A stretch of DNA of 64,000 nt from Thiocystis minor (GTDB lineage: Bacteria; Pseudomonadota; Gammaproteobacteria; Chromatiales; Chromatiaceae). The first letter of the stretch is position 1; the number at the start of each line of letters is the position of its first letter. Below, in pieces: positions 33,507-41,750 of the stretch. The stretch covers positions 62,001 to 126,000 of the forward strand of contig NZ_NHSQ01000084.1 in assembly GCF_016653465.1 (NCBI RefSeq). The letters are read 5' to 3'. The position numbers and the translations under genes are program-made. The notes beneath the pieces were generated by a model. The model made no database searches. It was not told the DNA's origin and was given only the letters and a program-made list of their open reading frames with translations.

Positions 33507-33568
33507 GATAGCGACAACGACAACGATAGCGATAGCGACAACGATAGCGACAACGACAACGACAACGA
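33507..33568. repeat. Right hexamer arm upstream of four-helix-bundle gene
   Basis: Ten hexamers: GACAAC (six) interspersed with GATAGC (four), in the orientation opposite to the left arm at 33072. It starts 9 bp beyond the start codon of the four-helix-bundle gene. Confidence 0.9.
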
Positions 33569-33624
33569 TTGTATTCGTTGGCTTTGTTTAACGTATTTTT
33601 ACTCGTTACTCAGCGAACTAGCGC

Positions 33625-36261
33625 ATGAATCGCTCTATCAATCTCGTCATCCCGCTCCTGATCGCCTTGCTGACGGCCACCGCCTGGTGGCTGTTGAACC
33701 AGCCCTCGGAAGAGCCGCCTTGGCCGAACCGGATTCAGGGCTTTTCCTTCGCGCCGATGCGCGCCGACGATGACCCGAGCCTGAAAAAATTTCCCTCGCC
33801 GGAAGAGATCGACGCGGATCTGGCGCTGCTGGAAGGACGCGCCCATGCGGTGCGGACCTACACCGTCGAGGATACGCTGGCCGACATTCCGCGCTTGGCC
33901 GCCGGGCATGGACTGAATGTGACGCTCGGGGCCTGGATCGGCAACGAAGCCGCCGCTAACGAGACCGAGATCAAACGCCTGGCCGAGGTGCTGAACGATG
34001 GCCATCGCAACCTCGTGCGGGTCATCGTCGGCAACGAGTCCATTCTGCGCCGGGATCTCCCGGTGTCCGAACTGATCGGTTATCTGGACCAGGTGCGCAA
34101 GCTCACCTGGCTGCCGGTCAGCACCGCCGAACCCTGGCATGTCTGGCTCAAGTATCCCAAGCTGGTCGAGCATGTCGACTTCATCACGGTGCATCTGCTC
34201 CCTTACTGGGAGGGGTTGCCGGTGGATCAGGCCGTGGACTATGCCGTCAGTCGCTATAACGAACTGAAGGAAGCCTATCCGAATAAGCCCATCGTCATCG
34301 GCGAGGTCGGCTGGCCCAGCAATGGCCGGCGTAACCGGGGCGCGGAGCCGTCGCCGACCAATCAGACGCGTTTTTTGCGCCGCTTCCTGGCCCGCGCCGA
34401 GGCCGAAAACTATATCTATTACGTGATGGAGGCGTTCGATCAACCTTGGAAGGCTAAGACCGAAGGGGCCACGGGCAACTATTGGGGCGTCTACAACGCC
34501 AACCGTCAGGCCAAGTTCGAGTTCAGTCAGCCGGTGGTGCGCATCCCGCAATGGCGCGAGCTGGCCGGTCTCTCGGTCGTGATGGGCGTGCTCCTGTTGG
34601 TCTTCCTCTATCGCGACAGCGCCACGCTGGCCAAGCGCGGCAAGGGGTTTCTAGCGCTCGTCACCTACGCCATCTCCACCGCCGCCGTCTGGATCGTCTA
34701 CGACTACACCCGCCAGTACATGACGCCGGCGACGGCCATCGTTGGGGTACTGCTGCTGATCGGCGGGATCGGCGTCATCGTGCTGCTGATGGCCGAGGCG
34801 CACGAATGGGCCGAATCCATCTGGCTGAACAAATGGCGCCGTCCCTTCCCGCTGCGCACGGTGCCGGATGAGCAGTTGCCCTTCGTCTCGGTGCATGTGC
34901 CCGCCTATAACGAGCCGCCGGAACTGCTGTGCGCGACCCTGGACGCGCTCGCCGCGCTCGATTACCCGCGTTTCGAGGTGCTGGTGATCGACAACAACAC
35001 CAAGGATCCCAAGGTCTGGGAGCCGGTCCAGGCGCATTGCGAGACGCTTGGCGAACGCTTCCGCTTTTTCCATGTCGACCCGCTCGCCGGCTACAAGGCC
35101 GGGGCGCTCAACTTCGCGCTGCGCCAGACCGACCCCGCCGCCGAGGTGATCGCGGTCATCGACGCCGATTATCTCGTGGTCCCGACCTGGCTGCGTCATC
35201 TGGTGCCGGGCTTCGCCGATCCGGAGGTCGCCATCGTGCAGGCCCCGCAGGACTATCGCGACGCCGACCAGAACGCCTTCAAGGCGATGTGCATGGCTGA
35301 ATATCGCGGTTTCTTCCATCTCGGGATGGTCACGCGCAACGAACGCAACGCCATCATCCAGCACGGCACCATGACCATGATCCGACGCACAACCTTGGAT
35401 GAAGTCAATGGTTGGGCCGAGTGGTGCATCACCGAGGACGCCGAGCTGGGTCTGCGGCTGTTCGAGGCCGGACACAAGGCGCTCTATATCCCCTGCACCT
35501 ACGGTCGCGGGCTGATGCCGGACACCTTCGCCGACTTCCAGAAGCAGCGCTATCGCTGGGCCTATGGCGCGGTGCGTATCCTGCTGCGCCATCGGCGCGA
35601 GCTGCTCGGACTGCGCCGAACCGCGCTCACCGCCGGTCAACGCTATCACTTCGTCGCCGGCTGGCTGCCCTGGTTCGCGGACGGTTTCAATCTGCTGTTC
35701 AACTTCGCCGCGCTCGCCTGGTCGGTGGCCATGGTGATGTTCCCGGACACCATCACGCCGCCCTACCTGACCGTCGCGCTGGTTCCGCTGGTGCTGTTCG
35801 TGTTCAAGATGTCGAAGAGCCTCGTGCTCTATCGGCGCCGGGTCACGGCCACGCTGCGCCAGAGCCTCGCCGCCGGATTGGCGGGTCTGGCGCTGTCGCA
35901 CACCATCTCGCGCGCCATGTTCGGCGGACTCGTCACCGGCAAGCTGGGATTCTTCCGCACGCCTAAGATGGCGGAGGCGCCGGCGGTCATCCGCGCCCTG
36001 GCGGACACCCGCGAGGAGGGTCTATTCGCCTTCGCCTTTCTGCTCGCCGCCGGTCTGGTGCTGCTGCGCGAGGATGCCTATATGCTCGACGTGCGGATCT
36101 GGGTCGCGGTGCTGGTGGTGCAGTCGATTCCCTATCTGGCCTCGGTGCTGGTCTCGCTGGTGAGCGCCTGGCAGCGTCTGCCGGCGGATCTGGTCGGGGT
36201 CATGGCGGAGATGAATGGTCAGCGGTTGAGCGGAGTGGAGCCGGTCGGGCGGGAGGGTTGA
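33625..36261 (+). CDS. GH17-GT2 membrane beta-glucan synthase (NdvB-like)
   Basis: 878 residues. A signal-anchor helix (about 8-24) precedes a periplasmic glycoside hydrolase family 17-like domain (about 38-300) with the acid/base region VIVGNES and the nucleophile region IGEVGWPSNGR. Three helices (about 310-395) lead to a cytoplasmic GT2 domain (about 410-640) with VHVPAYNEPP, DNNTKD, IDADYLV, TEDAEL and the QxxRW motif QKQRYRW. C-terminal helices form the export channel. Relatives make and remodel cyclic or linear beta-1,3-glucans; the exact linkage here is inferred. Confidence 0.85.
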   Translation: MNRSINLVIPLLIALLTATAWWLLNQPSEEPPWPNRIQGFSFAPMRADDDPSLKKFPSPEEIDADLALLEGRAHAVRTYTVEDTLADIPRLAAGHGLNVTLGAWIGNEAAANETEIKRLAEVLNDGHRNLVRVIVGNESILRRDLPVSELIGYLDQVRKLTWLPVSTAEPWHVWLKYPKLVEHVDFITVHLLPYWEGLPVDQAVDYAVSRYNELKEAYPNKPIVIGEVGWPSNGRRNRGAEPSPTNQTRFLRRFLARAEAENYIYYVMEAFDQPWKAKTEGATGNYWGVYNANRQAKFEFSQPVVRIPQWRELAGLSVVMGVLLLVFLYRDSATLAKRGKGFLALVTYAISTAAVWIVYDYTRQYMTPATAIVGVLLLIGGIGVIVLLMAEAHEWAESIWLNKWRRPFPLRTVPDEQLPFVSVHVPAYNEPPELLCATLDALAALDYPRFEVLVIDNNTKDPKVWEPVQAHCETLGERFRFFHVDPLAGYKAGALNFALRQTDPAAEVIAVIDADYLVVPTWLRHLVPGFADPEVAIVQAPQDYRDADQNAFKAMCMAEYRGFFHLGMVTRNERNAIIQHGTMTMIRRTTLDEVNGWAEWCITEDAELGLRLFEAGHKALYIPCTYGRGLMPDTFADFQKQRYRWAYGAVRILLRHRRELLGLRRTALTAGQRYHFVAGWLPWFADGFNLLFNFAALAWSVAMVMFPDTITPPYLTVALVPLVLFVFKMSKSLVLYRRRVTATLRQSLAAGLAGLALSHTISRAMFGGLVTGKLGFFRTPKMAEAPAVIRALADTREEGLFAFAFLLAAGLVLLREDAYMLDVRIWVAVLVVQSIPYLASVLVSLVSAWQRLPADLVGVMAEMNGQRLSGVEPVGREG

Positions 36262-36275
36262 AGTCGGAGACATTA

Positions 36276-36306
36276 TTGACAATGACAATACATTTGTTAG
36301 ATTGTC
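36276..36306 (+). promoter_or_regulatory. Putative brnTA promoter with overlapping inverted repeat
   Basis: TTGACA (36276-36281) and TAGATT (36298-36303) are 16 bp apart and resemble sigma-70 elements. Two GACAAT copies and a complementary ATTGTC (36301-36306) span the same DNA, a plausible antitoxin operator. The ATG of the toxin gene follows 4 bp later. Confidence 0.55.
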
Positions 36307-36309
36307 CAC

Positions 36310-36612
36310 ATGGATATCTACTACGAACTCCACGGTCTCTCTTTCGTGTGGGACGCGCGCAAAGCGGCGGCCAACCCCATCCGTCACGAGGGCATTATGT
36401 TCGAGCAGGCAGCGACGGTATTTTTCGATCCGTTATTCCGGCTGGTCGAGGCGGACCGCCACGGCGAGGTCCGCGACGCCATCGTCGGTTATGACGGGAC
36501 GGGGCGTTTGCTGTTCGTGGTTCATATTGAACTGGCCGAAGAGGAGGCAATCCGCCTGATCTCAGCCCGGCCTGCAACCAACGACGAGAGGCGAATCCAT
36601 GAGCATTCCTGA
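36310..36612 (+). CDS. brnT: BrnT family toxin
   Basis: 100 residues with the BrnT pattern: FVWDARKAAANPIRHEGIMF near the start, then FDPLFRLVEADRHGEVRDAI, LLFVVHIE and a C-terminal IRLISARPATNDERRIHE. BrnT is a RelE-fold ribonuclease that blocks translation. The catalytic basic residues (Arg/Lys/His in the first and last segments) are present. The antitoxin gene overlaps its last 14 bp. The pair lies between the beta-glucan synthase and RlpA genes, a likely mobile position. Confidence 0.85.
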   Translation: MDIYYELHGLSFVWDARKAAANPIRHEGIMFEQAATVFFDPLFRLVEADRHGEVRDAIVGYDGTGRLLFVVHIELAEEEAIRLISARPATNDERRIHEHS

Positions 36613-36928
36613 TCGCATCAAGGCACGTCTGACCAAAGACCGTCCGATGACCGCTATTACGCTGCGCATCCCGCTGGATGTCGTCGAGTCGCTGAAGGAA
36701 ATCGCACCGCTTAGAGGATTCTCTGGCTACCAGGCTTTACTGAAGTGGTACGTGAGCGAGGGGCTACGGCGCGACGAAGCGCAATACGCCTTTGGATCGA
36801 CCGCGCGATTGATTGCGGCGCTAAAAAAGCGCGGGGTGCCCGAAGCACTGCTGGACGAGGCCGCGCGCGAAACGGGCGGGGCGATTCCAAGCGTCCAGAC
36901 TCAAATGACAACTGGTACACCCGCGTGA
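36599..36928 (+). CDS. brnA: BrnA/CopG-like antitoxin
   Basis: 109 residues. A ribbon-helix-helix core (MTAITLRIPLDVVESLKEIA then SGYQALLKWYVSEGLRR) follows a short N-terminal stretch; this is the DNA-binding and toxin-neutralising part. The C-terminal tail is longer than in typical BrnA (Ala/Arg-rich helix and Thr-rich end). The 14-bp overlap with the toxin gene shows translational coupling. The pair would autoregulate the upstream promoter. The CopG class is clear; assignment to BrnA rests mainly on the neighbour. Confidence 0.75.
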   Translation: MSIPDRIKARLTKDRPMTAITLRIPLDVVESLKEIAPLRGFSGYQALLKWYVSEGLRRDEAQYAFGSTARLIAALKKRGVPEALLDEAARETGGAIPSVQTQMTTGTPA

Positions 36929-37108
36929 AGGGCGCCTTGCGAACGCGCGGATCGGGGATCGGTTTCAACAAGAATCGACCACTCCGCAAATATAGGGTTT
37001 ACCCCATATAGGGTTTTCCCGTAGACTAGAGCCATTCCTAGTTCAACGACCGCGATTCCGGCCTGTTTAACCCTCGGAATCGCCGGTCCCTTGAAAGAGA
37101 TTGGCCTC

Positions 37109-37504
37109 ATGACAAAGACCCTGACAACCGCCGCGCTCCTGATGACTCTGCTCCCCATGACCTTCGAGTCCCAGGCCCGCCCGAATCCCGGTCACACCCA
37201 AAAAGGCATGGCATCCTTCTATCACGACAGCCTGCATGGCCAAAAGACCGCGAGCGGCCAGCGTTACAGCAAAAACCGGCTCAGCGCCGCTCACAAAACC
37301 CTGCCGCTCGGGACCAAAATCCGCGTCACCGACACCCTGACGGGCAACAGTATCGTGGTCAAGGTCAATGACCGCGGACCTTTCGTCAAGGGTCGTATCC
37401 TCGACCTCTCGCGCGAGGCAGCCAGCGAATTGGGGATGATCAAGAGGGGAGTCACCAGCGTCAAACTCGAAGTCCTGAGCCTGCCAGCGCGCAAGGATTC
37501 TTGA
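37109..37504 (+). CDS. RlpA-like septal-ring/peptidoglycan protein
   Basis: 131 residues with a signal peptide (TLTTAALLMTLLPMTFESQA) and one double-psi beta-barrel domain: GMASFYHDSLHGQKTASGQR, LPLGTKIRVTDTLTGNS, VKVNDRGPFVKGRILDLS. The conserved Asp-Arg-Gly (DRGPF) is present. RlpA proteins are lytic transglycosylases acting on denuded glycan; this one lacks a SPOR domain, so septal targeting is not shown. The shorter ATG was chosen because the signal peptide starts there. Upstream (36929-37108) a 16-bp near-duplicate (ATATAGGGTTT) occurs twice. The stop is 1 bp from the convergent permease gene. Confidence 0.8.
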   Translation: MTKTLTTAALLMTLLPMTFESQARPNPGHTQKGMASFYHDSLHGQKTASGQRYSKNRLSAAHKTLPLGTKIRVTDTLTGNSIVVKVNDRGPFVKGRILDLSREAASELGMIKRGVTSVKLEVLSLPARKDS

Positions 37505-37505
37505 T

Positions 37506-38531
37506 TTATTCCCATCGAAACAGCCAGGCGGCCAGGCTCAGGAAGAGCACGGCCAGTCCTCCGAGCAGGGCGATCTGGGGCAGGACATCGATGACGCCAG
37601 CCCCATCGATCATCACCCGTCGGGCGCCTTCCACCAGATGCGTCAGCGGCAGCAAACGCGAAAACGCCTGCGCCGCCGCGCTCGCGCCCTCCAGCGAGAA
37701 CCAGACCCCCGACAGCAGCAGCATGGGCCAGGACACCAGATTGAGTATCCCATCGGCCACCTCCTCGGTGCGCAGACGCGCCGCCACGATCAGACCCATG
37801 CTGATGAGACACAAGGCGCCGGCCAGATAGACGAGCGCCAGCGCCAGATAGGAGCCGCGCATCGGAAACTCCAGCAACAGCGCGGCGCCCAGATAGACGA
37901 CCAGACTCGCCGACAGCACCACGATCAGCCGCGACACGACCTGCGCCGTCAGAAACTCCCAGGGACTGAGCGGCGTCGCCTTGAGCCGGCGCAGCACACC
38001 ATTCTTGCGATAGCGCACGATCACCCAGCCGACGCCCCAGAAGCTGGAGAACATGATGTTCATCGCGAGCACGCCGGGCAGCACCCAATCCACATAACGT
38101 AGCGCCTCACCGCTCACGGTCAGGCGTTGCGGCGCCGGACCGGCCCGCGAGGGATAGGCGCCCAGCAGAAGACGCTCGGCCAGATAGCCCTTGGGCGACT
38201 CGGAGTTCAGCCAGTAGACGGGCGAGCCGCGCGGATCGAGCAGCAGGTCCAACTGATGTCGTTCGACCTTCAGGATGGCGGCGTCCGGATCGGTCAGTGG
38301 GATGAAGTCGATGGACTCAAGGTCAAGAAAGGGCGAGGACACGCTGATCAATTGACCGTCCGGCGTGACGACGCCGACCTTGAGCAGAGCCTCCGGCTCG
38401 GCCCGAAAGATAAAGGCGAAGGCCAGCACCATCATGATCGGCATCAGGATGTTCCAGCTCAGTCCGGCGCGGTCGCGATAGAACTCGCGATTGCGCGCGA
38501 CCAGGATGGCAAGGATTCGGCGCCACATCAT
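37506..38531 (-). CDS. ABC-2 type transporter permease
   Basis: 341 residues. TM1 is at about 22-42, then a large extracytoplasmic loop (ESIDFIPLTDPDAAILKVER, residues 65-150), then five or six helices from about 165 to the end, the ABC2_membrane_3 layout of drug and polysaccharide exporters. The start ATG overlaps the TGA of the ATPase gene by one base (TGATG), showing coupling. Substrate unknown; with the upstream ATPase it forms a complete exporter. Confidence 0.85.
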   Translation of the reverse strand: MMWRRILAILVARNREFYRDRAGLSWNILMPIMMVLAFAFIFRAEPEALLKVGVVTPDGQLISVSSPFLDLESIDFIPLTDPDAAILKVERHQLDLLLDPRGSPVYWLNSESPKGYLAERLLLGAYPSRAGPAPQRLTVSGEALRYVDWVLPGVLAMNIMFSSFWGVGWVIVRYRKNGVLRRLKATPLSPWEFLTAQVVSRLIVVLSASLVVYLGAALLLEFPMRGSYLALALVYLAGALCLISMGLIVAARLRTEEVADGILNLVSWPMLLLSGVWFSLEGASAAAQAFSRLLPLTHLVEGARRVMIDGAGVIDVLPQIALLGGLAVLFLSLAAWLFRWE

Positions 38532-39412
38532 CAAGTCCTTAACGCATGCCCGGTCAGTTTCAGAAAGAGGTCTTCCAGGTTCGGAATCGCCACTCGCAGA
38601 CCGGTCAGATCGGCGCCGAGACGTTCCAGTTCGGCCAGCATGGGCGGCACCTCGTCGGTCTGGATCTCGATCTCGCCGTCGCGTGCCACGGCGCCGGACG
38701 GGAGTGGAACCCCCGCCGGCCAGGCCGAATCCGGCAGGCGAATCAGGCGCGCGGGAAACTGCACCTCGATCAGCTCGCGCGGATTGCCCTCGGCAATCAG
38801 ACGCCCCCGGTCGACGATGGCGACCCGGTCGCACAGCCGCTCGGCCTCTTCCATGTAATGCGTGGTCATCACTACGGTGGTTCCGCGTCGGCGAACCCGT
38901 TCGATCAGGCCCCAGAAATTGCGTCGCGCCTGGGGGTCGAGTCCGGTCGTCGGCTCATCCAGAAACACCAGCTCGGGATCGTTGACCAACGCGACCGCCA
39001 GCAGCAGACGCTGCCGCTGACCGCCCGACAGCTTGCGGGTATCGCGATCCAGGATCTCGGCCAGATTGCACAGCCGGATCAGTTCCTCGCGCTCCGCCGT
39101 GCGCCGATAGAGACTGGCGAACATGGCCAGAGACTCGCTCACGGTCTGGAAATCCTGGAGCGCGGTCGCCTGGAACTGAATGCCGATGGACTGACGGTAT
39201 TCACGGTCCAGCGGCTGCCCCTTGAACAGCACGCGCCCCGAGGTCGGCGGCTGGATGCCCTCCAGCATCTCCAGGGTCGTCGTCTTCCCCGCCCCGTTCG
39301 GCCCCAGCAGACCGAAACACTGACCGGACTCGACCCGGAAGCTGATGCCATCCACGGCTCGCACACCGGGATAGAGCCGGACCAGATCATGCGCTTCGAT
39401 GAGGGTTGTCAT
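38531..39412 (-). CDS. ABC transporter ATP-binding protein
   Basis: 293 residues. Walker A GPNGAGKTT, signature LSGGQRQR, Walker B LVFLDEPTTGLD and the H-loop (TTHYMEEAERLCD) are all intact. A C-terminal DUF4162-like region (about 225-293) is present. It supplies ATP hydrolysis to the ABC-2 permease encoded directly downstream. The gene starts 19 bp after the moaD stop on the same strand, so the exporter may be cotranscribed with the molybdopterin genes, but that is only positional. Confidence 0.88.
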   Translation of the reverse strand: MTTLIEAHDLVRLYPGVRAVDGISFRVESGQCFGLLGPNGAGKTTTLEMLEGIQPPTSGRVLFKGQPLDREYRQSIGIQFQATALQDFQTVSESLAMFASLYRRTAEREELIRLCNLAEILDRDTRKLSGGQRQRLLLAVALVNDPELVFLDEPTTGLDPQARRNFWGLIERVRRRGTTVVMTTHYMEEAERLCDRVAIVDRGRLIAEGNPRELIEVQFPARLIRLPDSAWPAGVPLPSGAVARDGEIEIQTDEVPPMLAELERLGADLTGLRVAIPNLEDLFLKLTGHALRT

Positions 39413-39431
39413 GTTGTTGATAGACAGATCC

Positions 39432-39686
39432 TTAGCCCCCGGTCACCGGTGGGAAAAATGCAACCTCGTCTCCGTCGCGAATGGACGTTCGAGGCTGGGC
39501 AATCTCCTGATTGACCGCGCTCATGATCCGCTCGCCCTCGCTGAGCGCCTCCGCCCAGAGCCCGCCGCGCGTGCGCAGATGCTCTAGCAGATCCGTGATC
39601 GTGCCGACCCCAGCCGGTAAATCGAGCCGTTCCTCATGGCAGCCAAGCCGTTCGCGTAGTCGGGCAAAATAGAGAATTGTGATCAT
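39432..39686 (-). CDS. moaD: Molybdopterin synthase small subunit MoaD
   Basis: 84 residues from MITILYFARLRERLG, ending in the required C-terminal Gly-Gly (FFPPVTGG), which is adenylated and thiolated to donate sulfur to precursor Z. It has the ubiquitin fold. A longer frame starting at 39779 runs through the repeat element and is not MoaD-like, so the later ATG is used. No moaE or moaA lies in the window. Confidence 0.88.
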   Translation of the reverse strand: MITILYFARLRERLGCHEERLDLPAGVGTITDLLEHLRTRGGLWAEALSEGERIMSAVNQEIAQPRTSIRDGDEVAFFPPVTGG

Positions 39687-39715
39687 CGCGTCGGGGGTCT
39701 CTCGGGTTACCAATG

Positions 39716-39800
39716 AAACCGCGTCTCCACCGAGATCGAAGAAATCTCCAAAATCAGACACAAAATGAAAATCACGCATTTCGCGCTGGACGCGGTTTAG
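39716..39800. repeat. 85-bp element with AAACCGCGTC/GACGCGGTTT ends (copy 2)
   Basis: Same length as copy 1 at 7813 and with the same 19-bp right end; interior A-rich. It separates moeA and moaD, and its right end supplies the TAA stop codon of moeA (39797-39799). Confidence 0.7.
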
Positions 39801-41053
39801 TGCAGCAAATCGGCAAAGGGCATGAAATCAACCAACTCGCCCCGCCGAATCGCCCGCCCCGGCGAGATCTCGATCAACCCATCCGCCCAGGCGACCGAGG
39901 ACAGCACCGCCGAGGATCGGGTCGGAAAGACCGCCAGTTCGGGTTCGCCATCGGCGCCGGTCTGAAGACGCGCGCGATGGAACTCGCTGCGTTTATCCGG
40001 TTTCGGCCAGTCGAACCCGGCGCGGATCTTGAGGACGCGCGGCGCGAGATCCCCGCCCGCCCCCTGACGCCGCAGCACCACCGGGCGGGCAAACAGACAG
40101 AAGGTGACGAACAGCGAAACCGGATTGCCGGGCGCGCCGAGCACCGGCGTGCCCTGGACCCAGCCGAACGCGACCGGCTTGCCGGGGCGGATCGCGATGT
40201 TCCAAAGATCCAGGGTGCCGATCTTCTCGACCGCGGGCTTGAGATGATCCTCCTCGCCGACCGACACCCCGCCGCTGGCGAGGATCAGGTCCGACTCGCG
40301 CGCCCCTCGCGTCAGTGCGTCGGTGGTCGCGTCCAGTGTATCCGCGACGATCCCGAGATCCACCACCTCGCAGCCCAACCCCTGTAGCAGGCCGATCAGC
40401 AGAAAACGGTTGGAGTTGTAGATCTGGCCCGGTCCCAACGGCTCGCCCGGCATGGCCAGTTCGTCACCGCTGGCCAGGACCGCGACCCGCAGACGCCGAT
40501 AGACCGGCAAGCGCGCGACGCCGACCGAGGCGGCCAGCCCAAGATGCTGGGGCGCGAGCCGCGTCCCGGTGGCGATCACCTCGGCCCCGGCGCGGATGTC
40601 CTCGCCGGCGCGCCGGATGTTCGCGCCCGGCTTGCAATCTAACGGAATACGCACCCGGTCGCCGTCGCGCTCGCAGATTTCCTGCACCACCACCGTATCG
40701 GCGCCGTCCGGGACGGGCGCGCCGGTGAAGATGCGCGCGGCGGTTCCCGGCTCCAGATCGACGCCGATCGATCCGGCCGGAATCCGCTGACCGACCCGCA
40801 GCCAGCCGTCATCCGCGGCCAGGTCCGCGTGACGGATGGCGTATCCGTCCATGGCGCTGTTGTCCCAGCCGGGGACATCGATAGCGCTCGTCACCGGCGC
40901 CGCCAGCACGCGCCCGAGCGCCATGTCGGTCGGGATGGATTCGCTGTCCGCGATCGGCTGGACCCGCGACAGCAGGAAGTCGATGGCCTCCTGCTTGGTC
41001 AGCGTGGGGCGTTTTTCCGCGGCCGGAGCCGGGCAGTCGTTGTGGGTCGTCAT
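39797..41053 (-). CDS. moeA: Molybdopterin molybdotransferase MoeA
   Basis: 418 residues. Inserts molybdate into adenylated molybdopterin. Recognisable segments: a long first domain (AIDVPGWDNSAMDGYAIRHA), IFTGAPVPDGADTVV, the MPTb motif ILASGGVSVGEEDHLKP, and PVLGAPGNPVSLFVTF. The length and order are normal. moaB lies 6 bp upstream on the same strand, so the two form an operon. The stop codon is provided by the 85-bp repeat, implying the terminal residues were trimmed or replaced. Confidence 0.9.
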   Translation of the reverse strand: MTTHNDCPAPAAEKRPTLTKQEAIDFLLSRVQPIADSESIPTDMALGRVLAAPVTSAIDVPGWDNSAMDGYAIRHADLAADDGWLRVGQRIPAGSIGVDLEPGTAARIFTGAPVPDGADTVVVQEICERDGDRVRIPLDCKPGANIRRAGEDIRAGAEVIATGTRLAPQHLGLAASVGVARLPVYRRLRVAVLASGDELAMPGEPLGPGQIYNSNRFLLIGLLQGLGCEVVDLGIVADTLDATTDALTRGARESDLILASGGVSVGEEDHLKPAVEKIGTLDLWNIAIRPGKPVAFGWVQGTPVLGAPGNPVSLFVTFCLFARPVVLRRQGAGGDLAPRVLKIRAGFDWPKPDKRSEFHRARLQTGADGEPELAVFPTRSSAVLSSVAWADGLIEISPGRAIRRGELVDFMPFADLLH

Positions 41054-41059
41054 AGAGCT

Positions 41060-41590
41060 TCAGCGTTCGCGCAGACGGGGAATAAGTTGGGCGAAATTAC
41101 AGGGCCGAGTGCGGATATCCAGTTGGGGCAGCAGGATCCCATCCCAAGCCGTCCGGCAGGCGCCGGTCGAGCCGGGCAGACAGAAGATAAAGGTGCCGTT
41201 GGCCAATCCGGCGAAGGCGCGCGACTGGAGGGTCGAGGCGCCAATCTCGGCGAACGAGATCTGACGAAAGAGTTCGCCGAAGCCTTCGACCACCTTGTCG
41301 AGCAGGGGCGCGATGGCCTCTGGCGTGCTGTCGCGCCCAGTGACGCCGGTTCCGCCGGTGCTCAGGACGACCTGCACCTCGGGATCGGCGATCCAGCGCG
41401 AAACCGCCGCGCGCAATTGATAGACATCGTCGCGGACGATCGCTTTCGCCACGACCCGGTGACCCGCCGACTCGGCCCGTTCCTTCAGCAGCTTGCCGGA
41501 GGTGTCCTGATCCTCGCCCCGACTGTCCGAGACCGTTAGCAGCGCGATGTTGAGCGGCAGAAAGGGTTGTTCGGTAAAGTGTTCGGTCAT
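41060..41590 (-). CDS. moaB: Molybdopterin adenylyltransferase-like MoaB
   Basis: 176 residues of the MoCF_biosynth fold. Motifs: [36 protein letters not shown], and [19 protein letters not shown]. MoaB/Mog adenylates molybdopterin before MoeA inserts molybdate. Translationally close to moeA (6-bp gap). The ATG shown is followed by a short extra N-terminus typical for the family. Confidence 0.88.
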   Translation of the reverse strand: MTEHFTEQPFLPLNIALLTVSDSRGEDQDTSGKLLKERAESAGHRVVAKAIVRDDVYQLRAAVSRWIADPEVQVVLSTGGTGVTGRDSTPEAIAPLLDKVVEGFGELFRQISFAEIGASTLQSRAFAGLANGTFIFCLPGSTGACRTAWDGILLPQLDIRTRPCNFAQLIPRLRER

Positions 41591-41624
41591 TATTCACCTC
41601 TTATCTATTGCCCCCTGGGATGTT

Positions 41625-41750
41625 CCGCCTGGGAGCGCCGACTTGTAGTCGGCCCTGGGGCCGCCGACTTGTAGTCGGCGATTGGAGCCGACGATAGATT
41701 GTCGTCGCAATCCACAACGTTCGTCCGACTACAAGTCGGCGGTCCCAGGA
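41625..41750. repeat. Palindromic repeat array between moaB and recQ
   Basis: Begins CCTGGGAGCG, holds two copies of GCCGACTTGTAGTCGGC (41637-41653, 41663-41679) and one inverted CCGACTACAAGTCGG (41725-41739), and ends GGTCCCAGG. The whole block is therefore symmetrical and could fold into one large hairpin with side hairpins. Confidence 0.85.
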
